From positions 36,159,554 to 36,223,553 of the forward strand of contig OX485803.1 in NCBI GenBank assembly GCA_950295325.1: a stretch of 64,000 nt of DNA, written 5' to 3'. Under the pieces are notes generated by a model. The model did no database searches and was not told the origin of the DNA. It saw only the letters and a program-made list of their open reading frames with translations. Source of the DNA: Polytrichum commune (lineage: Eukaryota; Streptophyta; Polytrichopsida; Polytrichales; Polytrichaceae). The stretch's first letter is position 1, and every line of letters begins with the position of its first letter. The position numbers were made by a program, and so were the translations under genes. Positions 22,496 through 34,901 of this stretch are shown piece by piece.

Positions 22496-25001
22496 ATGGC
22501 CGCCGCTATGGCCACAGTTGCAGCGAACATGGGCGCCATGACCGCCTTCGGGGCCGCCACCCCCGTCAAGTCTCGCTTCCTCGCGGGCTCCTCCTCCGTG
22601 TCCGCCCTCGGCTGCTCCAATGGCAGCCGCGTCTCCATGGCCGAATGGCTGCCCGGCAACCCCCGCCCCGCCTACCTCGATGGCTCCGCCCCCGGGTCAG
22701 TAGATTGAGTGAGCTGGCTGGCTGGCTGGCTTGCTTGCTTTCGTGGGTGGGTGGGTTGGTTGTTGCCTTTTGGTTGTGTGTGTTTGTGGTGGGTGGTCGT
22801 GAATTGGGCGTGCATTTAGGTGCAGGGAGTGGGTCACATTGTGTGCTTACCTTCTCATTTCGCGAAGGCTTGGCTATGGAACGTATTTTTTGAGTGTCAA
22901 ATCTTTCATTTCCTGATGGTGTGTTCACAGTGTGCTTTTTATAGTGTCATTTCGTTCATTTCATGTCGGGGTGGTCATGGGATGCACTGTCAGTGTTGTT
23001 TCTTCTCATTTCGTGACGAGTTGGTCATGGAACGCATTTCCAGTGCTATGCCTTCTAATTTTGTGATGGGTTGGTTACGGGATGCACTTCCAGTGTCAAA
23101 TCTCCTCATTTCGTGATGGGTTCTTCATGGGGTAACGTTTAGTGTCATATCGTCTCATTTTGTGACGAGTTGGTCATGGCATGCGATTTTAGTGTCATAT
23201 TTTCTCATTTCCTGGTGGTGGATTCATAGTGTGCATTTTTAGTGTCATATCTTGATGGGGGTGGTCATGAGATGCATTTCTAGTGTAACTGCTCATTTCG
23301 TGATGGGTTAGTTATGGGATGCATATTTAATGTCTCATGATGGCATTTGGGGATGGGATGTTCATGGGACGCACTTTCAGTGGGGATGTCGTTTTGGGTT
23401 TTAGCTCTCCTAGGGTGGGGTCGTTCATGAGGATTGGTGCCGTCATGTGAATTGGGTGGATAAGGGGTTGGTTTCTGCTGTTCAGACCAGTTTTTCGCAT
23501 GTAATGTGGGGGATTGGGAGTCAGTTATGGGTGCAATTCTTTTAGTTCCTGTGAGAGATTTCTGAGGCGTGTGCCTGGTTGGGGTGGAGCTGAGTTGGCT
23601 GTGTAGTTTGCTCGCATGAGTTACATATGGTTGTCCTTGCTAAAATTACGTTTGGCAATCTGGGTGCAGAGACTTTGGATTCGACCCCTTGGGTCTCGGT
23701 GAGGTGCCCGAGAACCTTGAGAGGTTCAAGGAGTCCGAGCTCATCCACTCTCGCTGGGCCATGCTTGCCATTGTAAGCCATACATTCGCATTTCAATTTC
23801 TGACACCATTCTTATCCATTTATCACCTCGCTGACTGAGCACACATGTTCACTCTCTGTCTGTCCATTTCACCTTCCAACCTGAATTCTTAGTAAATTTT
23901 TGGCTTTCATTTAACCACATTGGGGTGCTTAGCCATGAGGATATCTCCTCAGTCCTCGTTTATGAGGTGAGACTGTTCCACGTGTGTAGGACACCGAATT
24001 GTGCTGCAGATTCACAGGAATCAATGAGCACTTGACCACAAAATGTTTGTCATGGGATGTGGTTGCCGTGACTGACTTTTCTTTTTCTTGATGAGCAGCC
24101 CGGAGTGTTGATCCCTGAAGCTCTAGGCTACGGTAACTGGGTGTCCGCCCAGAAGTGGGCAGCCATCCCTGACGGCCAGGCCACATACTTGGGCCAGCCA
24201 GTACCATGGGGCAACCTCCCCATCATTTTGGCCGTTGAGTTTGTGGCCATTGCCTTCGTTGAGTCCCAGAGGAATGGTGAGCCCGACCCCGAGAAGAGGA
24301 AGTACCCTGGTGGTGCCTTCGATCCCTTGGGCTTCTCCAAGGACTCCAGCAAGCTCAATGAGCTGAAGCTGAAGGAAATCAAGAACGGTAAGCTTGCTCT
24401 CTCTTCTTGTCCAATCTCACACATCATTTTTATGAATGTGGCATTAGTTCTCTACCGATTTGTTTCTGGAAATGTAGCAGAAATTCAAGGCAAGGATCCA
24501 ACATCGCAAACGGATGAAGTTTCATTTGTGTGGATGTGTGGAAGTTGGCTTGCTCCATGGGGATAGTCTGTTGTGAATTGCTCTGGAGGAATTGTCCACC
24601 ACCATAAATTTATTGCTGAATGTGTAATTTATTTTCTGTGTCATTCTAGTTTCTGATTGCTTCCTTTCGAAGGTTTTGTGCTGAATATTAACCTCTACAA
24701 GCTTAGGACTAACTGTTCCTCTTGATTATTACTTTACGATTCTCTGAAAGTGTTGATGTTTGAACATCAATACTGGGAAGGACATATTGGTTTCTATTGA
24801 ATGGCATTCGCATGAATAATGCTGACTTTTGTGTGGAATCATGTGGCTGTAGGACGTCTTGCACTTGTCGCCTTCTTGGGCTTCTGCGTCCAGGCCATCG
24901 CCTACCCCGGAACTGGTCCCCTTGAGAACTTGAGGACCCACTTGGCCGACCCATGGCACAACAACATTGCACAGATCATCATCCCCCGATCTGTGTTGTA
25001 G
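22496..25001 (+). CDS. Lhca1: Photosystem I light-harvesting chlorophyll a/b-binding protein, Lhca1 type
   Basis: Four exons: 22496-22695, 23670-23772, 24099-24387, 24853-25001. The sum is 741 bp (246 residues, stop TAG). All introns are GT-AG and phases join cleanly. The start ATG has a strong context (GAGCCATGG). The first ~45 residues form a Ser/Ala-rich chloroplast transit peptide; the mature part begins near [11 protein letters not shown]. Helix B carries Glu90, His93 and Arg95 in [11 protein letters not shown]. Helix C-type pairing residues Glu194, Asn197 and Arg199 lie in KEIKNGRLAL. PWG...E repeats, [11 protein letters not shown] and the C-terminal [20 protein letters not shown] are diagnostic of Lhca1. 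The protein binds chlorophylls and carotenoids in the thylakoid and forms the inner PSI antenna belt. No lesion seen; length is normal for the family. Confidence 0.96.
22838..23390 (+). repeat. ~50-bp minisatellite in Lhca1 intron 1 (about 11 units)
   Basis: Units resemble AGTGTCATATCTTCTCATTT followed by CGTGATGGGTTGGTCATGGG and ATGCATTTCC. They start near 22889, 22942, 22990, 23042, 23092, 23141, 23191, 23241, 23282 and 23329. Most are 49-53 bp, with one or two shortened to about 41-47 bp. The array fills over half of the 974-bp intron. Confidence 0.9.
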
Positions 25002-26184
25002 AGATCTTAGTCGAACTTGTCGAGAACCCATGAGTAGACCCCGTAGTAGAAGTTTCAGCTGTGGTGGTTGAATGCTGCATGCCATTGTAATATCATGTAT
25101 GGCTGTGCAAAACTGCCAGCCTCTTTGTACACACAACCCCTCAAAATCACACTGGTGTTCCTTCCCGCATGAGTTGTCTGCATTGGTTGAGTTTTGCTTC
25201 TTGTAACTTCGCTAAATTGTAGAAGGATATGCTAATGATAAATACTAGTTCTATGCAATTTGCCAACACTGGCTCTGGATATCTGTAATTTGTGTGCAAG
25301 ATATGTTGAAGCTAAATGATGGCTTTTTGTGCTGTTGTCTGGGGATGATTCATTTGAGGTTTGTTTTGGGCACTTCTAACCTTGACTAACAATTGTGGCC
25401 GTTGGAAGGTACTGGGAATTGTTCAATCCCGGTAGTAATGTGTCTCAGAATGTTCAAAATGAGGTCTTGTGTTTTCTCAAGTTTTAGCTGGTGAATTAGA
25501 ACAGTGAATATGTTCTGAACAGGCAGTTTGATTTCAGGCTTGAGGTTCGTGGTGTCTATGTAAACTCATCTATTGTGGATGAAGAGGCTGTAGTAAAGCA
25601 AGTCCTGTACAAGTTTAAGGGCTGATTCATTTTAGCTGGGGTCCATTGGACTAATTCGGATTCTTTGCTGTTACTTAGAAAGTGGAACTATCTCTAAATA
25701 GGCATTTACAGGCTGTAAAAGAGAACATGACGTTCTCACCTCCACAACAGATGCATTTACATAGACAGTACACATCCTTCGCCTCAATCCCAACTGTATG
25801 TACTAAAAAATGCCTATGTAACGAAAAGTGATTGTGTTCATGGATATTTAACCTCTAAAAGCTGGTTTGATATATGGGTCGACTGAATCCCTAAATAATT
25901 GGGATGTATACCAACCTTTAGTGAAATCTATCAAGAAGGTTCCATAAAATACGAGCATGCAAATGGACGAAGACTAATTAAGTCATGGGATTTGTGTGCT
26001 CACACTTAATCAAACATCTAGATTGAGTAGTAGAAGCCAAGATTCTAGAACACACACCAAAAAGGTATATGCCACAGTGAGATTGGATCATGTGCTCACT
26101 ATATAGACACCACTATAGGTTCAATTATCAACATACTTGGAGGACCTATGTGACATAACATTGGACACTCTACTGTCTATGCTC
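25002..26184. other. Lhca1 3' UTR and gene-free spacer, with a family-D fragment
   Basis: The region after the stop stays moderately GC-rich to about 25140, consistent with a 3' UTR; ATGCCATTGTAATATCATG near 25080 could serve polyadenylation. 25990-26165 carries family-D blocks (ACACACCAAAAAGG, GATTGGATCATGTGCTCA, GGAGGACCTATG). Confidence 0.5.
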
Positions 26185-26410
26185 CAGTGATCGGGGAGAT
26201 TTTTGGGCATAATCAGTTGAGATCCTAGTGTTTGCAAGTCCAACCGGTTACATGTTGACAACCTTTGGTTTTTCTATATTAATTTGAGGTATATTCCATA
26301 AATTCCTCTAAGGTGATTGGTAATTCTCCTGAAGTCTTGAACTTCAACTGGTTATTTCTCAAACTCAACTGGTTCATCTGTAACTAACTGCCGGTTCTCC
26401 CTGATCATTG
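26185..26410 (-). mobile_element. hAT-type MITE, copy 2
   Basis: A 226-bp element with ends CAGTGATCGGGGAGA and, inverted, CAATGATCAGGGAGA. It is flanked by a perfect 8-bp duplication CTATGCTC (26177-26184, 26411-26418). Its body is the reverse complement of 8359-8587. Clear hAT signature, no coding capacity. Confidence 0.93.
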
Positions 26411-26418
26411 CTATGCTC

Positions 26419-28200
26419 CCTTTACTATGAGGGAGAGGTTAACAAAAGCCTTGAATCATGCTTGAACGATTCTTGGCATTGCCACTGACACTCCTAGATG
26501 GAGTATTTCCGGTTTGGATAGCTTACATGCTCCACCAATGTCGGGCTCCATAATGTTTTAATATCTTTCCTTTCAATATGGAAATTGTAATATGGAAACT
26601 AAATTCAGGGATCATTCCCCCCTGGTTGCTCACTCTTGTATCCGTGGTTAGCAATCACACCGCATACCAAAAGATCATTGGGTGCATGCCATCAACTACG
26701 TCTTTGGATGATATGAACTTGTAGCGAAGAAAATGATGAGCATGATTTTGATACACCTTGCTAGTTGGAAAGACCATTGCAACAATTGTCCTCACCATGC
26801 CATAAATTTCAGGTACAAGATGTTCATTTTGAACATCAAACAATGGTTCTTTATTAAGCTAGGCTTATTATATGTGGTGTCAAAACCTAACCTTTGAAAG
26901 AGGTAGCTGCCAATAGAAATAACTTCAAAACTGCAAACCAAACGCAAACATGTTTTAAACAATTACTTGTGTCTTATCAAGGCTTGAACTTGTCTTTAAA
27001 TATATTTTTCTTTTTGGGGTTCAAGAATTCATTGAATGACTTCAATTTTGAAAAGTTTAGATTACTCACAAAAGGTGATTCTTTAACAAAGTCAAGTTCA
27101 TCACAATCTTTTATCCCTAATGCTTGGAGGGGTTCAAATCAAATCAAATCAAAACAAAACAAAGATATATTATACATCAGTAGCTGGAAATTTTATTGAA
27201 ATTGACATACAAGAGAGAGTTGTATAGGGTGAATTTTAAACAACATCAATTTAATTGAAACAAGGATCATGGTCAATGATCTTCACCCGAATAATTGAAA
27301 ACATTTTCCATAATAATTTAACCAAAACTCCAAATATAAGTTAGAACCACTTAAGCTTTTTTTTTATTTGTTCAAAAAAGTGAGTTTCACATCTTAGTGA
27401 GAAAAATGTTTCACTCAACTCCCATGCATGTGGATATTGTAGTTCGGCATCCCAAAAGGTGAGCCAAGAAGCCCTTTATGATATCTTTGCATTAACTGCA
27501 ATTATCCCATTTGGAAGCTGACCCATACAAAATGAGTTGTTAACCATTGTTAAACTTCAAAATAGCAACATGGGGTTTTGAGATTTGGTGCTAAGAAACA
27601 CCATAATCTACTTAACTAATTATCTACAACATTCCAAGTATTGGCTATTCTGCATTCTTACATGAAGGAGACATTTTTGAAAGACTTGGTTTAGGGTGGT
27701 GATCAAATTTGCAAGTATGCACATGTGTAATAAAATACTACATATCACAAAAGGGAAACATCTCAATACTCACACTAGGATGCGTCGACCTTGAGGCCAA
27801 AATTCCCATCCACAATTACATGCCTATGCTCAAGGCACCCTCTATAGGCTCATGCCAATTAAGTCACCTACATTCATCGGTATGCAATAGAGCGACTACA
27901 TACAAATCACTTTGACCGTCACTTATGTTTCAAGTTTACATTAATGCTACCTAGGTATTCCACTAAGTATGTGACTCCATTGATGTGGAGTCTACAATTT
28001 ACCAGCCACTGACATAGTTGTTCATCATAAACCGAATTCGGCAACTCAATGTTGCAATTTGCTTTTCTTGAATTTGCTTTTCTTGAGCTTCAAAATTCTG
28101 TTGTGTCCGAATAGAATTACAACTCTTGAGTGGTGTAGACTGCCAACATAGAAGTGTTCTCACCTTGGATGAGTGGCCAATTATGGACTAGGTAACCCTC
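26419..28200. other. Gene-free AT-rich spacer
   Basis: No domain in the short open frames (for example 26655-26843 minus, 26894-27199 plus). No element boundaries recognised. Confidence 0.5.
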
Positions 28201-28201
28201 A

Positions 28202-28590
28202 AGGGCTGGTAGGTTTGAGTGGGATGGCTGGACATAACCATTTGGGTGTCCTCTCCTCTAGATCTTCCGATCGCAAAGAGCGATGGCCTAGATTGAGGAC
28301 ATGGGAAGATCGGAGCTGTACACTAGGTAGCTTCTGAGGGCCGGGAGACCCAAGGAGGTTACTGGACATAACCATTTGGACACCAATTGTTGTAGACCCT
28401 CTAATCATGAAGATCTACAGCTTAGATTGAGGGCAGAGGATCACAAAGATTATGTTTTTAAAAAGTCATCCTCTTCTCCAATCGTGGAATGCCACCTCAA
28501 GCACCAAATGGTTATAATATGGGAAAGTCATCCTCTTCCTCGATCTTGGAACACCACCTCCTCGGATGCGAAATGGCTATGTTTCTAGAC
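28202..28590. repeat. Two small tandem duplications 3' of the receptor kinase
   Basis: 28202-28300 and 28335-28432 share CTGGACATAACCATTTGG and the TAGATTGAGG blocks. 28467-28528 and 28529-28590 share GTCATCCTCTTC and GGAA(T/C)(G/A)CCACCTC. They lie just beyond the kinase stop codon and may fall in its 3' UTR. Confidence 0.7.
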
Positions 28591-28672
28591 CCACATTCTC
28601 TCCAAATGACCGTTTTCCGAAACCAATCCCTTGACTGTCATAGATTTTTGGTGTTGATGGCGAGGGTGAGGA

Positions 28673-31600
28673 TTAGGAGCCCTTGGGGACCAGGACGCTC
28701 CGACTCGTCCTCAGCTTCTCCACCACCTCCCGCATCGTGGGCCTTTCACTCGGGTTATCTTTGGTGCAAAGGATTGCAATCTGGAGCACACGCAACATGT
28801 GTTGCTTCTGGTCGCAATTGGCATTACGAAGGAGCTTCGCGTCGAGCACGGCCTCGTTGAGGAGGGTGGCCCCTCGGCTGCCATGACTCTGGTGCACCAT
28901 GGTACGCACCCATGCCACAATGTGCATGGAGTCGCCGAAGCTCGGGTCCACGGGTTGCTTCCCCGTAAGCAGCTCCAGTAGTAGAATGCCGTATGAGTAC
29001 ACATCTACCTTCGGTGTCACCTTGGTGCCAAACCCGTACTCTGCTCACACAATACCCGATGAGCCTTGTCAATTGAATCAGCGCAAAACCGTTGTTTTCT
29101 AGAGTGACCAACGTCTTGCAAAAAGTTGACATGGCATGAAACTACGTTCAGTTTCGGCAAGCAGAGCGCCGTTTACTCATAAGGTACTCTGGTATCAATG
29201 CAAACACTGCAAACACAGACTCCTAGAACATCCCCTGGATTGGATGCCCAGAGTGGCCAAAAACGGTTTCAAAGTCGCCTCTAATGGCTTCTAGAACGAA
29301 TTGATGATTTGTCATGGGTCCACCATTATAAGTAGAACAAGAAGCAAACAGTTACTAAAATGATTATTGAAAATACTAGTAAATGAGGATTTGATGTTGA
29401 TAGCATTAAAAACAAACAACGTCATCACAAAGCATGAATGACGATTTGCATCACACTCACACCCTTGCCATTGAAAATGCGAAAGAAGAGATGATGCTCA
29501 CCTGGAGCAAGGTAGCCATATGTTCCTGAGACGACGGCCGTGGAGGTGACGTGTTTCTCCAACGGAAATGGCTGCAACGCCATCACCTTCGCAACCCCGA
29601 AATCTGAAATATGCGGCTCCAAATCCTTGTCCAAGAGCACGTTACTCGCCTTGATGTCCCGGTGGATGATGGAAGGGATGTAGTCGTGGTGGAGATAAGC
29701 CAACCCGTGAGCAACACCCTCCGCGATCCGCACCCTCGCCGCCCAGTCCAGCACGACCGCCTTCTCCTTCTCCTTCTCCTTCTCCTTATTGTGCAGGGCC
29801 TCGTGCAGGTCCCCGTTCGGGATGTAGTCGTACATGAGGAGGCCGACCTCCCCCCACTTGCAGAACCCCAGCAGCTTCACCAGGTTGCGGTGCTTCGCGT
29901 TCCCGATCGTCTCAATCTCTGTCAGGAAGCTCTTGTGCACCTCCACGTCAACCTTCTTCACCACGATGGGCGCCCCGGTCGAGGGTAGGGTGGCCTTGTA
30001 CACCGTGCCATGGCCGCCCTTCCCGATGATGCACGCATCACTCAAGTTCTGTGTTGCCTCCATGATCTCGTGGAACGAGATCGAGTACCTGCCCAGCCAA
30101 TGGCAAAGGTGAATAAAATGCAGATCATCATTTATGTTATTCGGATACATATGTTTGAGTGGTATGTGGCTCCAAGAAAGGGTGCTACAAAGACATGTGT
30201 TTGACAGATTGGATTACGTGGTCAAAATATGATAAACATTCTGAACTGAATAGTGAACATAATTGGGGGACCTGTATGAATATTTAATGAGCATAAGAAT
30301 CCTCACTTTGATACCGAATGAGATATTCATATGAGCTCTGAAGATTATGAGAAAACCAGCTACAGCCTCGGTTTGAATTTGCTCACCATCTTGTACTAAT
30401 CGTGTGTTTCATATCTTAGGAGAAATGGGATGTTGCAAAAACTAACTTTTGAGACCCATCTATCTTAATGCCTTGTGACGATATTAATGGTTATTAATAG
30501 TATCATCATAAGTATTTAATTCTTTATTGTTTCTAATTAAGTGTAAGCGCTTTCTGGGCCGCATCTTAACTTTGTGTTGCTGTAACTCTGGAGCGACAAC
30601 AATATGCCTAGTCAGCTTGACAGATAGTGAATGTTTGTTTGTAGTTCTACTTAGGATGCAGCCTTATGATTAGTAATTATGGTTGATTATGTCTTGGCTC
30701 CTACCTCCTGTATGTATGCACATGCCAATTATTTGATAATTCTTATGTTCCATTGCCTACTCATTTGTTTCTGAGGACTAAGATAGCATTGGAATGGACT
30801 TCTTGTATAGTTTCTCAATGTGTTCAAATTCATAAGCATCTAAGAGCTAGTCCACCAAATCAGACAAATTTAACTCACTACCATCAGCTTTTAAAGCTCT
30901 ATAAGATTAAGTGGCATGGTTTACTCGTCATATATAAGCAGAATTCTTCATTGCCCACCGATTATGGTGAAAGAGGGCCTCTTTTTGAAAGCCCTGGCTG
31001 GCCGAATATGAAAACATTTAGAGCCAGGACCTCCAAAGAGAGGCCCTCTACAGCATAATCAGTGGACGATGGGCAAGTTTGGTTCCAAACGGAGGGACGA
31101 GCATGCCATCATAACTTACAAAGCCTCAAAGGTGATGACAGCGAGAAATTTTGCCTAAAGAAACCTTCGTAACTAGCATTAGAAGATTTCAGAAATTTTC
31201 CAAAAAATGATTATGCATGGAGTTTGCAGAGTTAGTACCCAGGGGAGCTTGTGACCTCGACGAGTTTCGGGTCCATCAAGTCCCACACCAGCGGCGCATC
31301 ATTTTGAATTTTTCTCCTGGGCAAGTATTTGCACCCCAGCAGTCCAATTACAAGCAACAGCAGCAAGCTCCCAAGGATGATCGCCACCACAGGGCCCAAT
31401 TCCACGCTCAACTCCCCTGATGATGGGCTCGCAGGTGAAATGGGGGTGACATTCACACACTCGTTTCCCGTCGTGTATTGCAAACATAACCCCGGGTTCC
31501 CCAAGAAAGAGCTCGGGTTCACCGCCAGAAACTTCACCCACTCAGTGGGCAGCGAGCCGGTGAGGTTATTGAATGAGATATTCACCACTTGGAGGGACGG

Positions 31601-34600
31601 GTTGCTTCCCAGCGAGCTTGGGATGCTTCCACTGAGGGTGTTATATGAGAGGTCCAGAATTTGCAAGGTTTCGAGCTTACCCAATTCCCATGGGATGGCA
31701 CCCGAGAATGTCCCGTGGCTCAAGTTGAGGTATGCCAGGGTGGTTATCTGGCCGATGCCACCTGGAATGGCCCCACCCCATTCATTTTCCGCAAGGTTAA
31801 GCACGTTGAGGTTCACAAACTGGGGGTAAATGGTGGCCCCTGTCCCTGTGAACTTATTGCCTCGAAGGTTCAGGCTAAAGAGCTTGGTGAGGTTCCCTAA
31901 AACCTCTGGGACAGCTCCGCTTAGAGAGTTAACGCTCAAGTCGATCCCAAAAAGCTGTGTGCATCTTGCAATGGTGGGTGGGATCTTGCCGCTCAGATTA
32001 TTTGTTGAGAGGTTTAAAAACTGGAGGTTGGGAAGCTTGGCAAACATAATTGAGGAGAGGTCGCCAGAGAGGCGGTTGTCACCTAGGGCCAAATAGCTGA
32101 GGTTGCTGTTGACCCCCAAGCCTTGAGGGATGGGGCCCTCGAGGCGGTTGCTGGAGAGGTCGATCCACGTCAACGCGGTCGCGTTCCCGAACCCCTCAGG
32201 CAGGCTCGTGAAAAGATTGTACCCCGCCCGGAACCGTGTCAAGTTGCGGCAAGAGGCAAGAGAGGCCGGGATCGCGCCCGTGAACGCATTATAGTGGATG
32301 TCGAGGAAAGACAAAACCCCACGGGAGCATAGCCCTTGGGGAAGCGGCCCGGAGAAGGAGTTGTTTCGGATGTCAAGCACCTCAAGAGCACTATGCATGC
32401 CGAGCTCGGTGGGAAGCGGACCACTCATCGCGTTGTCGAAAAAGTATATTTCTTTCAGCATGATTAAATTGGCCAACCCCGCCGGGATTGCTCCTGTGAG
32501 CCTGTTCGAGTTCAGAACAAGTTCCTCCAAGTGGTCGAGCCTTGCGATGGAGCTTGGTAACGGCCCCGACAAGTAATTCTCGCTCATTCGTAGGCTGAGC
32601 AGGCCCCTCGCGTTCCCAATTTCAGCCGGAATCGGCCCTGACAGCTGATTCTGTGACACGTAGAAGCTCGTAAGGGAGGTCGAGTTGAAGAAGGAGGGAG
32701 GGATAGAACCCGAAAGTGTGTTGTTGTAAACCTCGAACGTCGTGAGATTTGTGAGTTTACCGAGCGTCGAGGGGATTGGGCCAGTGAGGCTGTTCACGTA
32801 CAGGATGATCTCGAGCAGCTGCGAGCAGTCACCTAGGTCCTCGGGAATAGGGCCCGTCAGCTGGTTCTGGTACAGGTGGAGGGCATTCATGTTCTTCAGT
32901 CGGCCAAACTCGCTGGGTATCGTGCCGGTGAGCCGGTTGGTGGAGAGGTACATGATCTGTAGGTTTGTCAGGTTTCCGAGCTCTCGCGGGATTGTGCCGG
33001 AGAAATTATTGTCCCGAATGTCGAGCGCTGTCAGGTTACCTAACTTCCCAATCTCCTTGGGTATCGTGCCTCCGAACGACGAGTTCCCCTGGCTTTGTTT
33101 GTTGAGGAGCAAGGTGTTGAGAGATGATGCGTTTCCCATCGAGGGGGGCAAGGTGCCGCCAAAGTAGTTGAATTGCATCCATATGTCACTTATGGCTGGC
33201 AGCCTCGACAACAGCTCCAAATCTGGCCATAATCACCCAAAAAACCAGTCACATAACTGCAGTCGTCCATTGTCGATGAGATGGCTCATGGTTGCTCTTC
33301 ACAACCAAAACTAAGTCGAGTTAGTGGAATTTCGAAACATGCTCATGGCTACATGCTCTTTAAAGTGGGACATGCTCTTTAAACATGCTCATGGCTTATG
33401 TTGTTAGTCTAAAATCACAATATATCCTCAGATGGCAGAATTGCACCGCAAATGGCTCTCCCACTCCGCTGCTCTTCTTTGAAAACTCCAATGTGCCTGA
33501 AGCTATAGCAATTTGTAGGGGACTAGTCATAGTGGTCACATCTAGGAGATATTGGTTGCTAATTACCTATGTTCTCATCCACAAGAGACCTCAACTCTTA
33601 CAGGACAGCCACATCCAACAAGACTGGCCTTCAGATGAAGAACAAAGTTCACATGATGTCATACCGCCAGAATGACCTACAGCTTATTACTGGTTTGAAC
33701 ATCCTCCAAAGTCCAACTGCACTACTATGTCCAAAATTTCAGAGATGAGTGTTTTCGGTAGAAAACATAAAGTGCTGACATTTCTGTTTCCTCGATGCCA
33801 TATTATTATATCCCCACAGAAGGTTGTCTGTTCCGCAAGGACCACCTTACACTAAAACCAGATAATAAGCCAACTTCGAGATTGAAATCTGACACTGAGA
33901 CCACTTTGTCCTTACATTCAACTTAGGTGTAAATGTCTCGTGGATACATTTCAAACCTTCTTTAATATTCATGGCACTCCCTTGATCACGTTAATACACT
34001 CCCAGTTCAATAGGTGCATTCTCTTCAATAAAGTGTTCCTGGAAAACTACTCCAATCCATTGGAATAATGTCCACTTTGATAATCTGTATGAATTGAGTA
34101 GCTACCAAGAATCCCCCACTTCATTACCTCACAATTAATTCACAGTTTTTCATCCTTGGGGCCAGGCCATGCTGCGTGACTTTGACAGAGAGTAAGCGAT
34201 ACATTAATTGGATGATATTCTAATCATGCCAGAAGGGAAGTTGGCTTGAATGACGCACCTGCAGTAATGTCGCCTGTGAGGTTGTTATCATTCACATAGA
34301 GGCCGATGAGATTCAGGTCCGAGTAAATCACGCGGGGCACACTGCCCGTGAGCATGTTAGTTCCCACATCAAAATACGTCAGGCTTGGGCAGGCTGCAAA
34401 AGATGCAGGAATCTCGCCCGTCAGCTTGTTGGTGTTCAGGTTCACGTCACTCAATGCGGTCAGGTTGCCCAGACTCGCGGGAATCTGACCGGACAGGTTG
34501 TTTTCATCCAGGTACAATGTGTTCAAGCTCGTGCAATTCCCGAGCTCCGAGGGAATGCTCCCGTGCAAATTATTGCTGGACAGGTAGAGCTCCTCCAGCC

Positions 34601-34901
34601 ACCGCAAGCTCCCGAGACTCGGCGAGATTTGGCCCTCGAGCCCCTGGCTGCTCAGATTGACAGCCTTCACAAAACCACCACCGCTGCATGTGACACCACT
34701 CCAGTGACATGGCGAAGCGTCACCGGCGTTCCAGTTGACCATCACTGAGCTCGCAACCGTTTTGTTCACCAACCCATTCTTGAAATCCAGCAATGCTAAC
34801 CCATCTGGCGTCAACGCATTCGACAACACAAATGCGTGCGCTGCCACGAGTACAAGAAAGGAGAATGCGAGCACCGTGGTCAGGCGCGTGAATTCGCTCA
34901 T
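28673..34901 (-). CDS. Leucine-rich repeat receptor-like Ser/Thr kinase (subfamily XI-like)
   Basis: Four exons on the minus strand: 34901-34259, 33222-31239, 30088-29502, 29040-28673. Together they are 3582 bp, 1193 residues, with GT-AG introns and matching phases. Signal peptide ~1-29; LRR N-cap ending CHWSGVTC (65-72); about 29 LRRs (76-785) split across exons 1 and 2; C-cap Cys794/Cys803; one transmembrane helix (826-848); kinase from ~893. Catalytic set complete: G-loop GKGGHG (898-903), Lys920, Glu933, HRD 1018-1020, DFG 1038-1040, APE 1070-1072, so an active RD kinase is predicted. Known relatives (PEPR, GSO, PXY/PXC groups) bind secreted peptides at the plasma membrane; the ligand here is unknown. 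Two in-frame upstream ATGs (34937, 34925) could extend the N-terminus; the chosen one gives the best signal peptide. Confidence 0.93.
29766..29798 (-). repeat. Coding microsatellite, Lys-Glu repeat in the kinase domain
   Basis: Repeated CTTCTC hexamers (AAGGAG/GAGAAG on the coding strand) encode alternating Lys and Glu, about residues 977-985. This lies in the loop after LHEALHN and before LDWAARVRIA. Relatives usually have a short, variable loop here, so length change would be tolerated. Confidence 0.85.
30150..30450 (+). repeat. Family-D repeat inside kinase intron 2
   Basis: Blocks GTTTGAGTGGTATGTGG, ACATGTGTTTGACAGATTGG, AATAGTGAACATAATTGGGG and TTTCATATCTTAGGAGAAAT match the other family-D copies. 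Opposite in orientation to the host gene. Confidence 0.7.
30953..31074. repeat. Long hairpin in kinase intron 2
   Basis: Arms of about 45 nt (30953-30999 and 31021-31074) pair over GATTATG, AGAGGGCCTCT, TTTG and CCTGGCT blocks, with a ~20-nt loop. MITE-like, or a possible small-RNA precursor. Confidence 0.75.

Noticed and set aside
22198-22893. 231-codon plus-strand frame overlapping Lhca1 exon 1 in another frame
   Set aside because: A shadow of the GC-rich exon, reading into the intron repeat; the Lhca1 frame explains the sequence.
31329-33167. Long plus-strand frames antisense to the receptor kinase
   Set aside because: They mirror the LRR coding repeats on the opposite strand; no independent domain.
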